Assembly (NCBI GenBank): GCA_020633895.1
Contig: JACKCT010000036.1
Span: 1-13,058 of the forward strand
Direction of reading: 5' to 3'
Length of the DNA: 13,058 nucleotides
Source of the DNA: Deltaproteobacteria bacterium
GTDB lineage: Bacteria > Lernaellota > Lernaellaia > JACKCT01
Notes under the pieces: model-generated
The model's input: the letters and a program-made list of their open reading frames with translations, nothing else
Database searches by the model: none
What the model was told of the DNA's origin: nothing
Shown here: piece by piece, positions 1-6,658 of the stretch
Numbering within the stretch: position 1 is the first letter of the stretch
How the letters are laid out: the number at the start of each line of letters is the position of its first letter
Translations under genes and position numbers: made by a program

Positions 1-291
1 TTCTGATCGGTGGTCGCGATTCTGAAAGTCCACACCTTTCCTCGAACTGCGTTCTCGCAAAAGTGTGGCACCCCCGTTGGTCACGGCTCTGAAGCGGCTG
101 GAGCGAAGCGACGACCCTCCATGGGACACACAACCTGCGCGCCCGCGTGCAAGGATACCCCCGGTATCCGTTAGTCCGTGCCGACGACGGCACATTTCTT
201 TTGACAGTCTCGCGGCCGCGTTGCTAAAACACGCGTGCATTTTTCAACGCGCCGATTCGGCCCTTCGATGCCGAATGTGATGGATTTGACG
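1..291. other. Non-coding leader region with repeat remnants
   Basis: No credible gene is seen here. The short open frame at 65-280 has no ribosome binding site and a composition unlike the neighbouring proteins. Positions 30-39 and 59-68 form an imperfect inverted repeat (9 of 10 positions) with a 19-nt loop. Positions 51-75 resemble 5376-5398 in direct orientation, with a shared core close to CTCGCRAAAGTGTG followed by a C run. Positions 84-98 are an exact inverted match to 5107-5121. The stretch therefore holds decayed pieces of the same repeats seen after the two-gene operon. No clear promoter was found for the hydrolase gene. Confidence 0.5.
84..98 (-). repeat. Truncated remnant of the REP-like repeat
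   Basis: These 15 bases are the exact reverse complement of 5107-5121, which is the outer end of the REP-like copy at 5114-5138 plus seven flanking bases. The similarity fades within about ten bases further into the element, so this is a remnant and not a full copy. It lies on the other side of the two-gene operon from the intact copies. Confidence 0.4.
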
Positions 292-2253
292 ATGATTTTC
301 GATGTTGTTCGGACGGGCCGGGCGTGCGCGGCCGTCTTTGCCGCTTTCCTTTTTTCGGCGGCGTTCGCGACCGTCGCCCATGCCTTCCCCTTCCCCTTGG
401 ACTTGTGGACCGACGAGGACGAACCCTACTTCACGCAGGACATGGTCGAGGACGCCCCCTCGGGATGGAGCATCGTCTGGCAGGGCGAGGCCGTGGACAT
501 CGAACCGGGCACCAGTCGCTACGAAGGCTACTGCCTGGGCGCCCTCACCTATGACTCCAAAGCCGCTCTCGAAGACGAAGACGTCTCCGAAGGCCCCGTC
601 TGGGCCTACTACGCCACGAAAAAAACCGACGGCGTCGACTGCCACGACCCGGATCTGGCCGGTGTCGAAGACCGCCTGGGCTACATCACCATGCACGGCT
701 ACGCCGAGCGGCGGGGCACCGGCGAGTTGCCGCTCAAGGGGCAGTTCCGCGAGGCGTACTACTGGGCGCGGGTGCTGGACAAATACGGCGAGGAGCCGTC
801 GTTTGTCCTGTCGCCCACCAGTCCGGGCAGCGGCTACGAATGCAACACCGCCGACAACCTGGACCACCCCACCGGCCAGGAATACGACTACACCTCCTTC
901 GAATGCCGCATGACCTCCACCAACCCCGACAACGATCTGGTCGATCAGACGCCGATGATCAGCCACGGCTTCGAAATCTCCGCCAAGGCCCATCGCCAGG
1001 GCCTGTCCGGCAAGCGCGACCCGCTGCATCGGGATGTGGAGCAGCGCCGCTCGTATTCCTGGGCCAACGCCTCGGCCGCGAGGCGGGCGCTGAATCTGAT
1101 GGTCAGTGAATCGGGCCTGGGCGGCGCGTCGGGCAAGGGCTGGGTGGACCCGGATCGGGTGTATCTGGCGGGCCAGAGCGGCGGCGCCGGGGTGACGATG
1201 ATGGTCAACGAATACGACGACCGCCTGGCCGGAGCGATCGCCATGATCTTCCACGGCGGCTGGAACCTCTTCGGCCTGTTCCCCGGCGACTGGTACCCCC
1301 ACACGCACAACGACCATTTGGAAGGCTACGAGGAATACACCGAAGACTACACCCTCAATTGCTTCGATTTGGGATGGGAGTGCGCCGACCAGGACAGCCT
1401 GGACGAGACGCAGATCGAGGTGTGCAAGTTCTGCGAGATCAACGACATCTTCGACCCCGCCAACCAGGCCCTGGCCGGGCACGGGCCGCTGAATCCCACG
1501 CTGATGATGACCGGCTCCCAGGACGAAATCTTTCCCTACCCGACGCAGTACTACAGCTATCGCGTCTTCTCCTCGATGGCCCAGGGCGTGCCGGTGTTTC
1601 GCTACATGCCGGCGGATTTCGACCACGGCTATTACTGGAATCTGGGGTCGGAGGAAGAAACGTACCTGAATTGGAATCCGCTGGCGTTCGTGCTGGGCGA
1701 CGAGCGGGGCGTGCAGATCCGCATGAACAACGCGGTGCATTCTTTTGCACGCGGCTACTATGACGAGGACGAATCCAAGCTCGGCGGCTGGCCGGTGACG
1801 ATCGAGCGCGTCGCGGACGGCGCCGACGTCTCCTACTACCCGCAAGTGTGCATCGACGAATCCGAGGGCTATCCCGCGCCTGACCGGGTGCGTTTCGGCG
1901 TCACGTCCAGTCTGAACACGCCGACATCCGACTATGAAATCTTCTACCACGTCGCCAAGAACACCGAGACCTGGTGGCAGGGCGGCAAGGAGGCCTACAG
2001 CGCCGAGCCCGGCGACATCCTCACCGGCGTTCCCGTCGAGGGCGAGCCCGGCTGCTTTGTCGTGGAGCATCCGCCCTTCTTCCCCGTCCGGTTCGATCCG
2101 GAATATCTGGCGGCGTGGGGCGAATACGAATGGGACGCGCCCGGCGGACGCATCGTCGTGCAAAGCGGCGACGTGACCATGTATGACGACCACTGGCCCG
2201 CGCCCGCGGAATACGGCATCCGTCCCAAGATGCCCCAGCAGCTCGCCCGCTAG
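292..2253 (+). CDS. Secreted alpha/beta-hydrolase (esterase/depolymerase-like)
   Basis: Predicted 653-residue exported hydrolase. The start at 292 is chosen because it gives a normal signal peptide: a short n-region with two Arg, a hydrophobic core, and a likely cut after AHA near residue 31. In-frame ATGs at 235, 268 and 280 are possible, but they would give an overlong n-region, and no ribosome binding site decides between them. The nucleophile elbow GQSGG places Ser296 in a strand-turn-helix context (RVYLAGQSGGAG). Asp411 (SQDEIF) and His445 (DFDHGYYW) follow in the order and spacing of an alpha/beta-hydrolase triad. Several Cys residues around 360-385 suggest disulfides and an extracytoplasmic site of action. 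The C-terminal 170 residues look like a separate beta-rich domain. The substrate is unknown; an esterase, a polyester depolymerase or a peptidase of the same fold are all possible. The next gene begins 20 bp downstream, so the two are probably cotranscribed. Confidence 0.7.
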   Translation: MIFDVVRTGRACAAVFAAFLFSAAFATVAHAFPFPLDLWTDEDEPYFTQDMVEDAPSGWSIVWQGEAVDIEPGTSRYEGYCLGALTYDSKAALEDEDVSEGPVWAYYATKKTDGVDCHDPDLAGVEDRLGYITMHGYAERRGTGELPLKGQFREAYYWARVLDKYGEEPSFVLSPTSPGSGYECNTADNLDHPTGQEYDYTSFECRMTSTNPDNDLVDQTPMISHGFEISAKAHRQGLSGKRDPLHRDVEQRRSYSWANASAARRALNLMVSESGLGGASGKGWVDPDRVYLAGQSGGAGVTMMVNEYDDRLAGAIAMIFHGGWNLFGLFPGDWYPHTHNDHLEGYEEYTEDYTLNCFDLGWECADQDSLDETQIEVCKFCEINDIFDPANQALAGHGPLNPTLMMTGSQDEIFPYPTQYYSYRVFSSMAQGVPVFRYMPADFDHGYYWNLGSEEETYLNWNPLAFVLGDERGVQIRMNNAVHSFARGYYDEDESKLGGWPVTIERVADGADVSYYPQVCIDESEGYPAPDRVRFGVTSSLNTPTSDYEIFYHVAKNTETWWQGGKEAYSAEPGDILTGVPVEGEPGCFVVEHPPFFPVRFDPEYLAAWGEYEWDAPGGRIVVQSGDVTMYDDHWPAPAEYGIRPKMPQQLAR

Positions 2254-2273
2254 GGGCGCGAGTCCGACCGCCG

Positions 2274-5084
2274 ATGTCCTCGACATTCCGATACCTCGCC
2301 GTCCTCCTGCTCGCCTTGGCGCTGGCATTCGCCGTCGCGTGCGGCGGGGGCGGCGACGATGACGACGCGTCCGACGACGACCTGCCTTCCGACGACGACA
2401 ACGACACCGATGACGACGACACCCACGGCGGGACCGACGACGACACCGCCGACGACGACACGCTGGTCGAGGATCCGTCGATTCTCGACAACGGCCTGCT
2501 GCGCGTGACGCTGGATGACGAGACGGGACACATCCTCGACGTCCTGGACCTGCGCAAGGACATCCGCCTGCTGGATTCGGGACTGCCCCGCGACGATCTG
2601 GCGCCGCTGGGCGTCATCCGCTATTTCGGCACGCGCTTCGGCGGGGCCACGAGTCTGCATTCGGCGCGGGAGATGGCGGGCAAAGTGCGCCTGCAATCCC
2701 TCACCGACGCGACCGCCCAGGCCCGCCGGGACGATTCGTCCGTCGCCCAACGCACCCGCGTGGTCTTCAAGGAAAGCCTGGTCGGCAGCACGGTGGCGGT
2801 GGATCTGACGCTGCGCGAAGGAGAGCCGACGTTGTTTCTGGACGCGACGGTGGTGCATGACGCGGACCTGGCCACGGGCGTGTCCGGCGTGGTCGCGCTG
2901 GAATATCCCGTGCTCTATGGAGTGCGTTCGATGGGGGGGGACCGGCGCAACGATCGCATGGCCGTGCCGATCGAATCGGGGTTGGAGATCGACGACCCCC
3001 TGTCCTACATCAACGCCCTGGAAGAAAACGCGGAAAACGAGTTCGCCGATCTGCAATATCCCGACGGCCACAGCCTCACGCTGCCGCTGCTCGCCCTTTA
3101 CTCCACCGACTCGGACGGCGGATTCGTGCTATATGCCGACGACTCGACGTGGATGGAGCGGCGCTTCCACCTGGAAGGCCTGCAACCGGCGGGCAACGCC
3201 TTTCACATCAACGCGCTGACCGTCCGCAACTTCACCGAGGATATGCAGCTCGTGCCCGGCGCGACGGCGCTCACCTTCGGCCTGCGCCTGGCGGCCCTGG
3301 ACCACGGCGACTGGGCGGCGGCGATGGACGTCTACCGCGACGCCCGCGAATCCGCCAACGGCGAGGACGACTCCGTGCCCTTCGGCCCGCGTCTGGCCGA
3401 TCGCTCCGACGCCGAACGGCGCATCGCCGAAAAAATGGGCGTGTCCGTCTTCGGCCTGTCGGGGCGGGTCGATCAGAGCGCGTGGATGGACGTCTTCCAT
3501 CGCCGTTTCACGGGATTTGTCGCGGGCGACGGCGTGTTGTTCACGACCAGTTGGGACGCCCACCCCAGCGGCGACGCCTTCGGCGGCGACTTGTACGCGT
3601 TCTATCAGGCGGGCTGGGACGCGGACTTCTGGTCGCCCTACGTCGGCGCCTTCGAAACGCAGGCCGCGACCGCCCGCGCGCGGGGCGATCTGGTCTTTCC
3701 GTTCTTCTACGACACCTTCGTCCACAGCGGCTTCCCCGACTGGAACGGCTTCGATAAGAAGGTTCTGTTCGACCCGGTCTCGCCCTGGAAAGAGCACGTC
3801 ATCGTCGACACCTTCGGCCAGCCCCAGCCGCTGAACCTGGACCCGGCGGTTGTCCCCGGCGACGTCTACCACGTCTGCCCGGCGGACGGCCCGGTGCGCG
3901 AGTTCAACGCCTGGCGCGCGGATGTGCTGGCCCACGGCGGCCCGGACGGCGGATCGCGCGTCATCGACGGGCTGTATCACGACATCACCGGCTCGGTGCT
4001 GCCCTCGGCGTGCTTCGACCAATTCGGCCCCGCCGAGCACACGCACGAGGCCATGGGCTACGCGTCGTTCCTGGTGGACGGCGAGCGGGCCATGCTCGAC
4101 GATATCGCGCAAATCGCCGACGGATTCGGCGTCGGCGTGGAAAACGCGACCGAGGCTTATATCGGCAAAACCGCCTATTCCCACCTGGGCCTTTCCGGCG
4201 ACGGGCCCTATCGCCCGCGCAAGCCCTTCCCCGACGGTACCCGCGACAACCCCCAGTTCGCCCCCTTCGACCGGGTGGTGATGACCGGGCGAGGACGGCC
4301 GATCCCCATGTTTGAATACCTCGCTCACGAGTACGGCCCGGTACGCACCGGAGGCAAGGTGCAGATCAGCGAAGAAGCCGGCGACGCCTGGTACCAAGTC
4401 GCGGCCTACAACGCGGTGACGGGCGGCCTGCTGGAGTTGATCTATTTCAACGCGCCGGTGGATGTGTTCGAGGATATCGACCCGGATGACGTGGATTGTC
4501 CGAAGGCGTGGCCGTGCGCGTTTTGGTCGGGCTGGCACGATCTGTCGTCGGTCGGCCTATCCACGCCGCGCGGGTGGTACGGGCAACTGAGCAACGAGCT
4601 GCGTTTCGCGGACGAGGGCAAGATTGCGTTTCTGCAAGACGCGATCGACCTGCGCCTCCGCCTCGGCCAAGGCACCCTCACGCACGGCCGCATGGTCGCG
4701 CCGCCGTTGGTGGAGGGCGGGCCGGGGGCGGTTTCGTTCGACTACGATTTCTATTCGTCGATCACCGGTGTGGGCTATGAGCATGCCGGAACATGGGACG
4801 CGGACCCGATTGTCGCCGCCGCGTTCCTTGACGCGGAGGGCGACGTCCTGTCGCTGTTCGTCGCCAACGCAGACGACGCGCCGCATGACGTCATCCTACG
4901 CCTCTCGCGCGACCGCTATCCCGCCGACGCCGTGGGGACGACGTCATTCGACGCCTCCCTCGCCTTCTCCGGGTCGGACGACGCTCCGACGGACCTTGGG
5001 GCGTTCGATTGGAAGGACGGCTCGGTGGACATCGACCTCACGTTGCCGGCGCGGTCGCTGGCGCGGGTGGGGATTGCGCCGTGA
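2274..5084 (+). CDS. Asp-rich lipoprotein with glycosidase-like body (DUF6259-like)
   Basis: Lipoprotein of 936 residues. A lipoprotein signal peptide ends in AVAC, with Cys23 as the predicted acylated residue. It is followed by GGGG and an Asp/Thr-rich linker to about residue 63. Residues 65-370 look like a beta-sandwich of the kind that precedes glycosidase barrels. Residues 380-790 resemble the TIM-barrel region of DUF6259-type proteins: a strand with DGLYHD (Asp565 to Asp570), a Cys-containing loop, and a strand with ENATEAYIG (Glu623, Glu627). These acidic residues at strand ends are where a glycoside hydrolase would carry its catalytic pair, but I cannot assign them firmly. The last 150 residues look like a beta-sandwich cap. 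The family assignment comes from remembered motif patterns. The likely role is binding or hydrolysis of a glycan at the cell surface. The gene lies 20 bp after the secreted hydrolase, and its Shine-Dalgarno is weak, so coupling to the upstream gene is plausible. Confidence 0.6.
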   Translation: MSSTFRYLAVLLLALALAFAVACGGGGDDDDASDDDLPSDDDNDTDDDDTHGGTDDDTADDDTLVEDPSILDNGLLRVTLDDETGHILDVLDLRKDIRLLDSGLPRDDLAPLGVIRYFGTRFGGATSLHSAREMAGKVRLQSLTDATAQARRDDSSVAQRTRVVFKESLVGSTVAVDLTLREGEPTLFLDATVVHDADLATGVSGVVALEYPVLYGVRSMGGDRRNDRMAVPIESGLEIDDPLSYINALEENAENEFADLQYPDGHSLTLPLLALYSTDSDGGFVLYADDSTWMERRFHLEGLQPAGNAFHINALTVRNFTEDMQLVPGATALTFGLRLAALDHGDWAAAMDVYRDARESANGEDDSVPFGPRLADRSDAERRIAEKMGVSVFGLSGRVDQSAWMDVFHRRFTGFVAGDGVLFTTSWDAHPSGDAFGGDLYAFYQAGWDADFWSPYVGAFETQAATARARGDLVFPFFYDTFVHSGFPDWNGFDKKVLFDPVSPWKEHVIVDTFGQPQPLNLDPAVVPGDVYHVCPADGPVREFNAWRADVLAHGGPDGGSRVIDGLYHDITGSVLPSACFDQFGPAEHTHEAMGYASFLVDGERAMLDDIAQIADGFGVGVENATEAYIGKTAYSHLGLSGDGPYRPRKPFPDGTRDNPQFAPFDRVVMTGRGRPIPMFEYLAHEYGPVRTGGKVQISEEAGDAWYQVAAYNAVTGGLLELIYFNAPVDVFEDIDPDDVDCPKAWPCAFWSGWHDLSSVGLSTPRGWYGQLSNELRFADEGKIAFLQDAIDLRLRLGQGTLTHGRMVAPPLVEGGPGAVSFDYDFYSSITGVGYEHAGTWDADPIVAAAFLDAEGDVLSLFVANADDAPHDVILRLSRDRYPADAVGTTSFDASLAFSGSDDAPTDLGAFDWKDGSVDIDLTLPARSLARVGIAP

Positions 5085-5113
5085 TATGCCGCGGGCTGAC
5101 GGTCTCGCCGCTT

Positions 5114-5138
5114 CAGAGCCGCGAACCGTAGTGAGCGG
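5114..5138 (+). repeat. REP-like palindromic unit, copy 1
   Basis: This 25-bp unit contains CCGC, a 12-base loop with GTAGTGA, and GCGG, so it can fold on itself with a 4-bp stem. Its reverse complement matches 5234-5258 at 24 of 25 bases. An exact 15-base inverted match to its outer end and flank occurs at 84-98. It lies 30 bp after the stop of the glycosidase-like lipoprotein gene. Confidence 0.6.
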
Positions 5139-5233
5139 TTGGCGACGCCCTTGTGAAAGTCATTCGTCATTTGCGAATTGAACCGCTCGACGACCCTGAT
5201 CGCCGGGATCGCGACGAACATCGGACGCTTCAC

Positions 5234-5258
5234 CCGCTCACTACGATTCGCGGCTCTG
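5234..5258 (-). repeat. REP-like palindromic unit, copy 2 (inverted)
   Basis: This is the reverse-complement copy of 5114-5138 with a single mismatch in the loop. The short self-complementary stem CCGC/GCGG is kept. Its last 15 bases (5244-5258) also act as the first, most diverged unit of the 15-bp tandem array, so the array seems to have grown out of this copy. Confidence 0.6.
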
Positions 5259-5318
5259 TTTGGTCGGGCTCCGTTTGATCGGGCTCTGCTTGATCGGGCT
5301 CTGTTTCGTCGAACCCCT
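5244..5318 (+). repeat. 15-bp tandem repeat (minisatellite-like)
   Basis: Units start at 5244, 5259, 5274, 5289 and 5304. The core is close to TTTGATCGGGCTCTG. The two central units (5274-5288 and 5289-5303) differ at one position, and the outer ones are more diverged. Because the period is a multiple of three, translation gives repeating pentapeptides in every frame. These should not be read as proof of a protein. Confidence 0.65.
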
Positions 5319-5340
5319 TCCAAGCGTCGTTCGAGTTTGA

Positions 5341-5365
5341 CCCCTCACTACCGTTCGGGGCTCTG
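5341..5365 (-). repeat. REP-like palindromic unit, copy 3
   Basis: This copy has the same orientation as 5234-5258 and matches it at 21 of 25 bases; it matches the reverse complement of copy 1 at 22 of 25. Two of the differences are paired: the stem CCGC/GCGG has become CCCC/GGGG. A short downstream block at 5376-5398 resembles 51-75 at the window start. Confidence 0.55.
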
Positions 5366-5416
5366 ATCGCTCGCCGTCCTCGCGAAAGTGTGCCCCCCTC
5401 CAGACTGATTACCCCA

Positions 5417-6271
5417 TCATTCCTTCGCCGCGTCGATGTCCTGGCGGTCGTTTTCGTCAAACGGCGGGGGATCGGTTTTGCCGCCGGTGATGCGCGTGAC
5501 CAATTGATCCAGCCCGGCATTCGTGTCGTAGGCCCAGTACATGATGGAATTCTTGTTGGCCGAGTGGTCGCCGTGCTCCGTGTCGGGATCCTTGTGGTCC
5601 TCGACCATGGGCAGGCCGTTATCCACCAGGCCGATCAGGTGCCCCATCTCGTGCATCGAGATGGTCGCGGTGGCCAGCTCGCAGGCCTCTCCCCCGCCGA
5701 GCAGTCCGCTGACCATGCCGTCACAGCCGCTGTCGATCGTGTCTTGATAAATAAAGAAATGCACGTCGTGGAACGCCACGCCCAGAATCCTGATGCCGCC
5801 GCCGTCCCGCGCGCTGTGTCCGTCGACGAAAACGGCGTGCATCTTGATGGTGTCGTCGGGCACGGCAAGATCGAAGGTCGCGTCGGCCAGATCGTTGCGC
5901 TCCTCCTGGCTCCAAGCGTAGTCATCGCCCCGGGCGTCGAGTTCCTCGTCCAGGACCACCTCCACGCCGCCCGGCTTGTCGAGCAGATCGGCGTATGTCG
6001 ACTCGATGGTCGCGATGACGTCTTCCGACGGCTCCTTGCCGCCGACGTAGTCCAACTCAATCACCAAACGCGAATAGGGCGAGCCCTGGATGTAGGCGTA
6101 AATCTGCTCGATGTCTCCGTCGCTGTCGTCGTCATCGTCGGCGTCGTCGTCACCCGAAGGTGACTCGGACTCCGAGTCGTCGTCATCGTCGCCGCTTCCG
6201 CACGCCGCAAAGCCGCCGATTCCGGCCGCAAGCATCATCACCAACAGAACGCACCAGATTTTCCAGGTCAT
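5417..6271 (-). CDS. Zinc-metalloprotease lipoprotein (metzincin-like)
   Basis: Predicted 284-residue lipoprotein protease. The start at 6271 is preferred over the upstream in-frame ATG at 6313 because it follows an AAAGGGA-like ribosome binding site about 10 nt upstream and puts the hydrophobic segment close to the N-terminus. The lipobox reads FAAC with Cys24 as the acylated residue; Phe at -3 is slightly unusual. An Asp/Ser/Glu-rich linker runs to about residue 53. The catalytic motif is HEMGHLIGLVD at 207-217: His207 and His211 bind zinc, Glu208 is the general base, and Asp217 sits where most metzincins have a third His. A Met-turn-like SIMYW follows with Met244. The distance from the zinc motif to the Met-turn and the overall size fit a small metzincin (matrixin- or snapalysin-like). 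Two Cys (in DSGCDG and GEACEL) may form a disulfide. It probably acts on proteins at the outer surface. The gene converges on the glycosidase-like lipoprotein gene and is probably transcribed alone. Confidence 0.75.
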   Translation of the reverse strand: MTWKIWCVLLVMMLAAGIGGFAACGSGDDDDDSESESPSGDDDADDDDDSDGDIEQIYAYIQGSPYSRLVIELDYVGGKEPSEDVIATIESTYADLLDKPGGVEVVLDEELDARGDDYAWSQEERNDLADATFDLAVPDDTIKMHAVFVDGHSARDGGGIRILGVAFHDVHFFIYQDTIDSGCDGMVSGLLGGGEACELATATISMHEMGHLIGLVDNGLPMVEDHKDPDTEHGDHSANKNSIMYWAYDTNAGLDQLVTRITGGKTDPPPFDENDRQDIDAAKE

Positions 6272-6658
6272 GTCTCGCTGTCCCTTTCGGCGGTCAAATT
6301 CTCGCCGCCACATTTGATATCATCACCGAAGCGAGGTCAGGATCTCGACTACCACGCTAGAGAATGCCGCCGTCGCGCGTCAAGTTCCGCTTGCCGCTGT
6401 TCGAGATCGGACACCCCCTAACTCTTGAATATTTTAGGATTTATCTCGATTGGGCCAATGACCTACGGTCACTGCAACTGGTTATTTGCATAACAATGCC
6501 GCCGTCCTTCCCTGCCCTCCTTCAGGCTCGCGGCTTCAATGCTGACTGGTTTCCTTCCTTCCGGAATGAAACTTCCCGCTGTCGGCCCCCTGTGCTATAA
6601 GGCTAAGAATTGAATCGAAAGTCGTTGACATAAGGCAGCGATTTTCGGGCTTTTTGTC
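6272..6658. other. Divergent intergenic region
   Basis: This 387-bp region lies between the start of the minus-strand metalloprotease and the plus-strand PP2C-like gene, so it should hold both promoters. Positions 6420-6500 are AT-richer than the rest of the window. The best plus-strand signal is the extended -10 at 6593-6601. On the minus strand no promoter is convincing. I see no RNA gene, no riboswitch and no coding sequence; the open frames here are short and lack ribosome binding sites. Confidence 0.5.
6593..6601 (+). promoter_or_regulatory. Extended -10 promoter candidate for the PP2C-like gene
   Basis: TGCTATAAG matches the extended -10 pattern TGnTATAAT at all but the last base. A -35 at the usual distance (6573-6578) is poor, as is common for extended -10 promoters. 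Transcription would start near 6608, about 50 bases before the GTG start at 6659. Confidence 0.4.

Larger units (their letters stand above)
5085..5416. other. Convergent intergenic region full of short repeats
   Basis: This 332-bp gap separates two genes whose 3' ends face each other. It holds no credible coding sequence. Three related REP-like units lie at 5114-5138, 5234-5258 and 5341-5365, and a 15-bp tandem array covers 5244-5318. The first two REP-like units are inverted relative to each other and could pair over 25 bases with one mismatch, with 95 bases between them. Because transcripts from both sides run into it, this inverted pair could act as a two-way transcript end, although no T-run terminator is seen. 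Confidence 0.6.

Noticed and set aside
65-280. Short plus-strand open frame before the hydrolase
   Set aside because: No ribosome binding site, overlaps repeat remnants, and runs into the signal-peptide region of the hydrolase in another frame.
244-2328. Long open frame on the minus strand opposite the hydrolase gene (694 codons)
   Set aside because: It is a GC-bias shadow. The plus strand has a signal peptide and a catalytic triad, while the minus frame gives a Val/Arg/Gly-rich product with no domain pattern.
3129-4538. Minus-strand open frame of 469 codons opposite the lipoprotein gene
   Set aside because: It lies entirely inside a well-supported gene and has a typical antisense composition rich in Arg, Val and His. 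No start signal.
4916-5323. Minus-strand frames with repeating TEPDQ-like or RARSNGA-like peptides
   Set aside because: The periodicity comes from the 15-bp DNA repeat, which is a multiple of three and so gives repeats in every frame. There is no ribosome binding site and the frame overlaps a real gene.
6625-6630. Perfect TTGACA as the -35 of the PP2C-like gene
   Set aside because: No acceptable -10 lies 16 to 18 bases downstream, and transcription would begin at or past the start codon.
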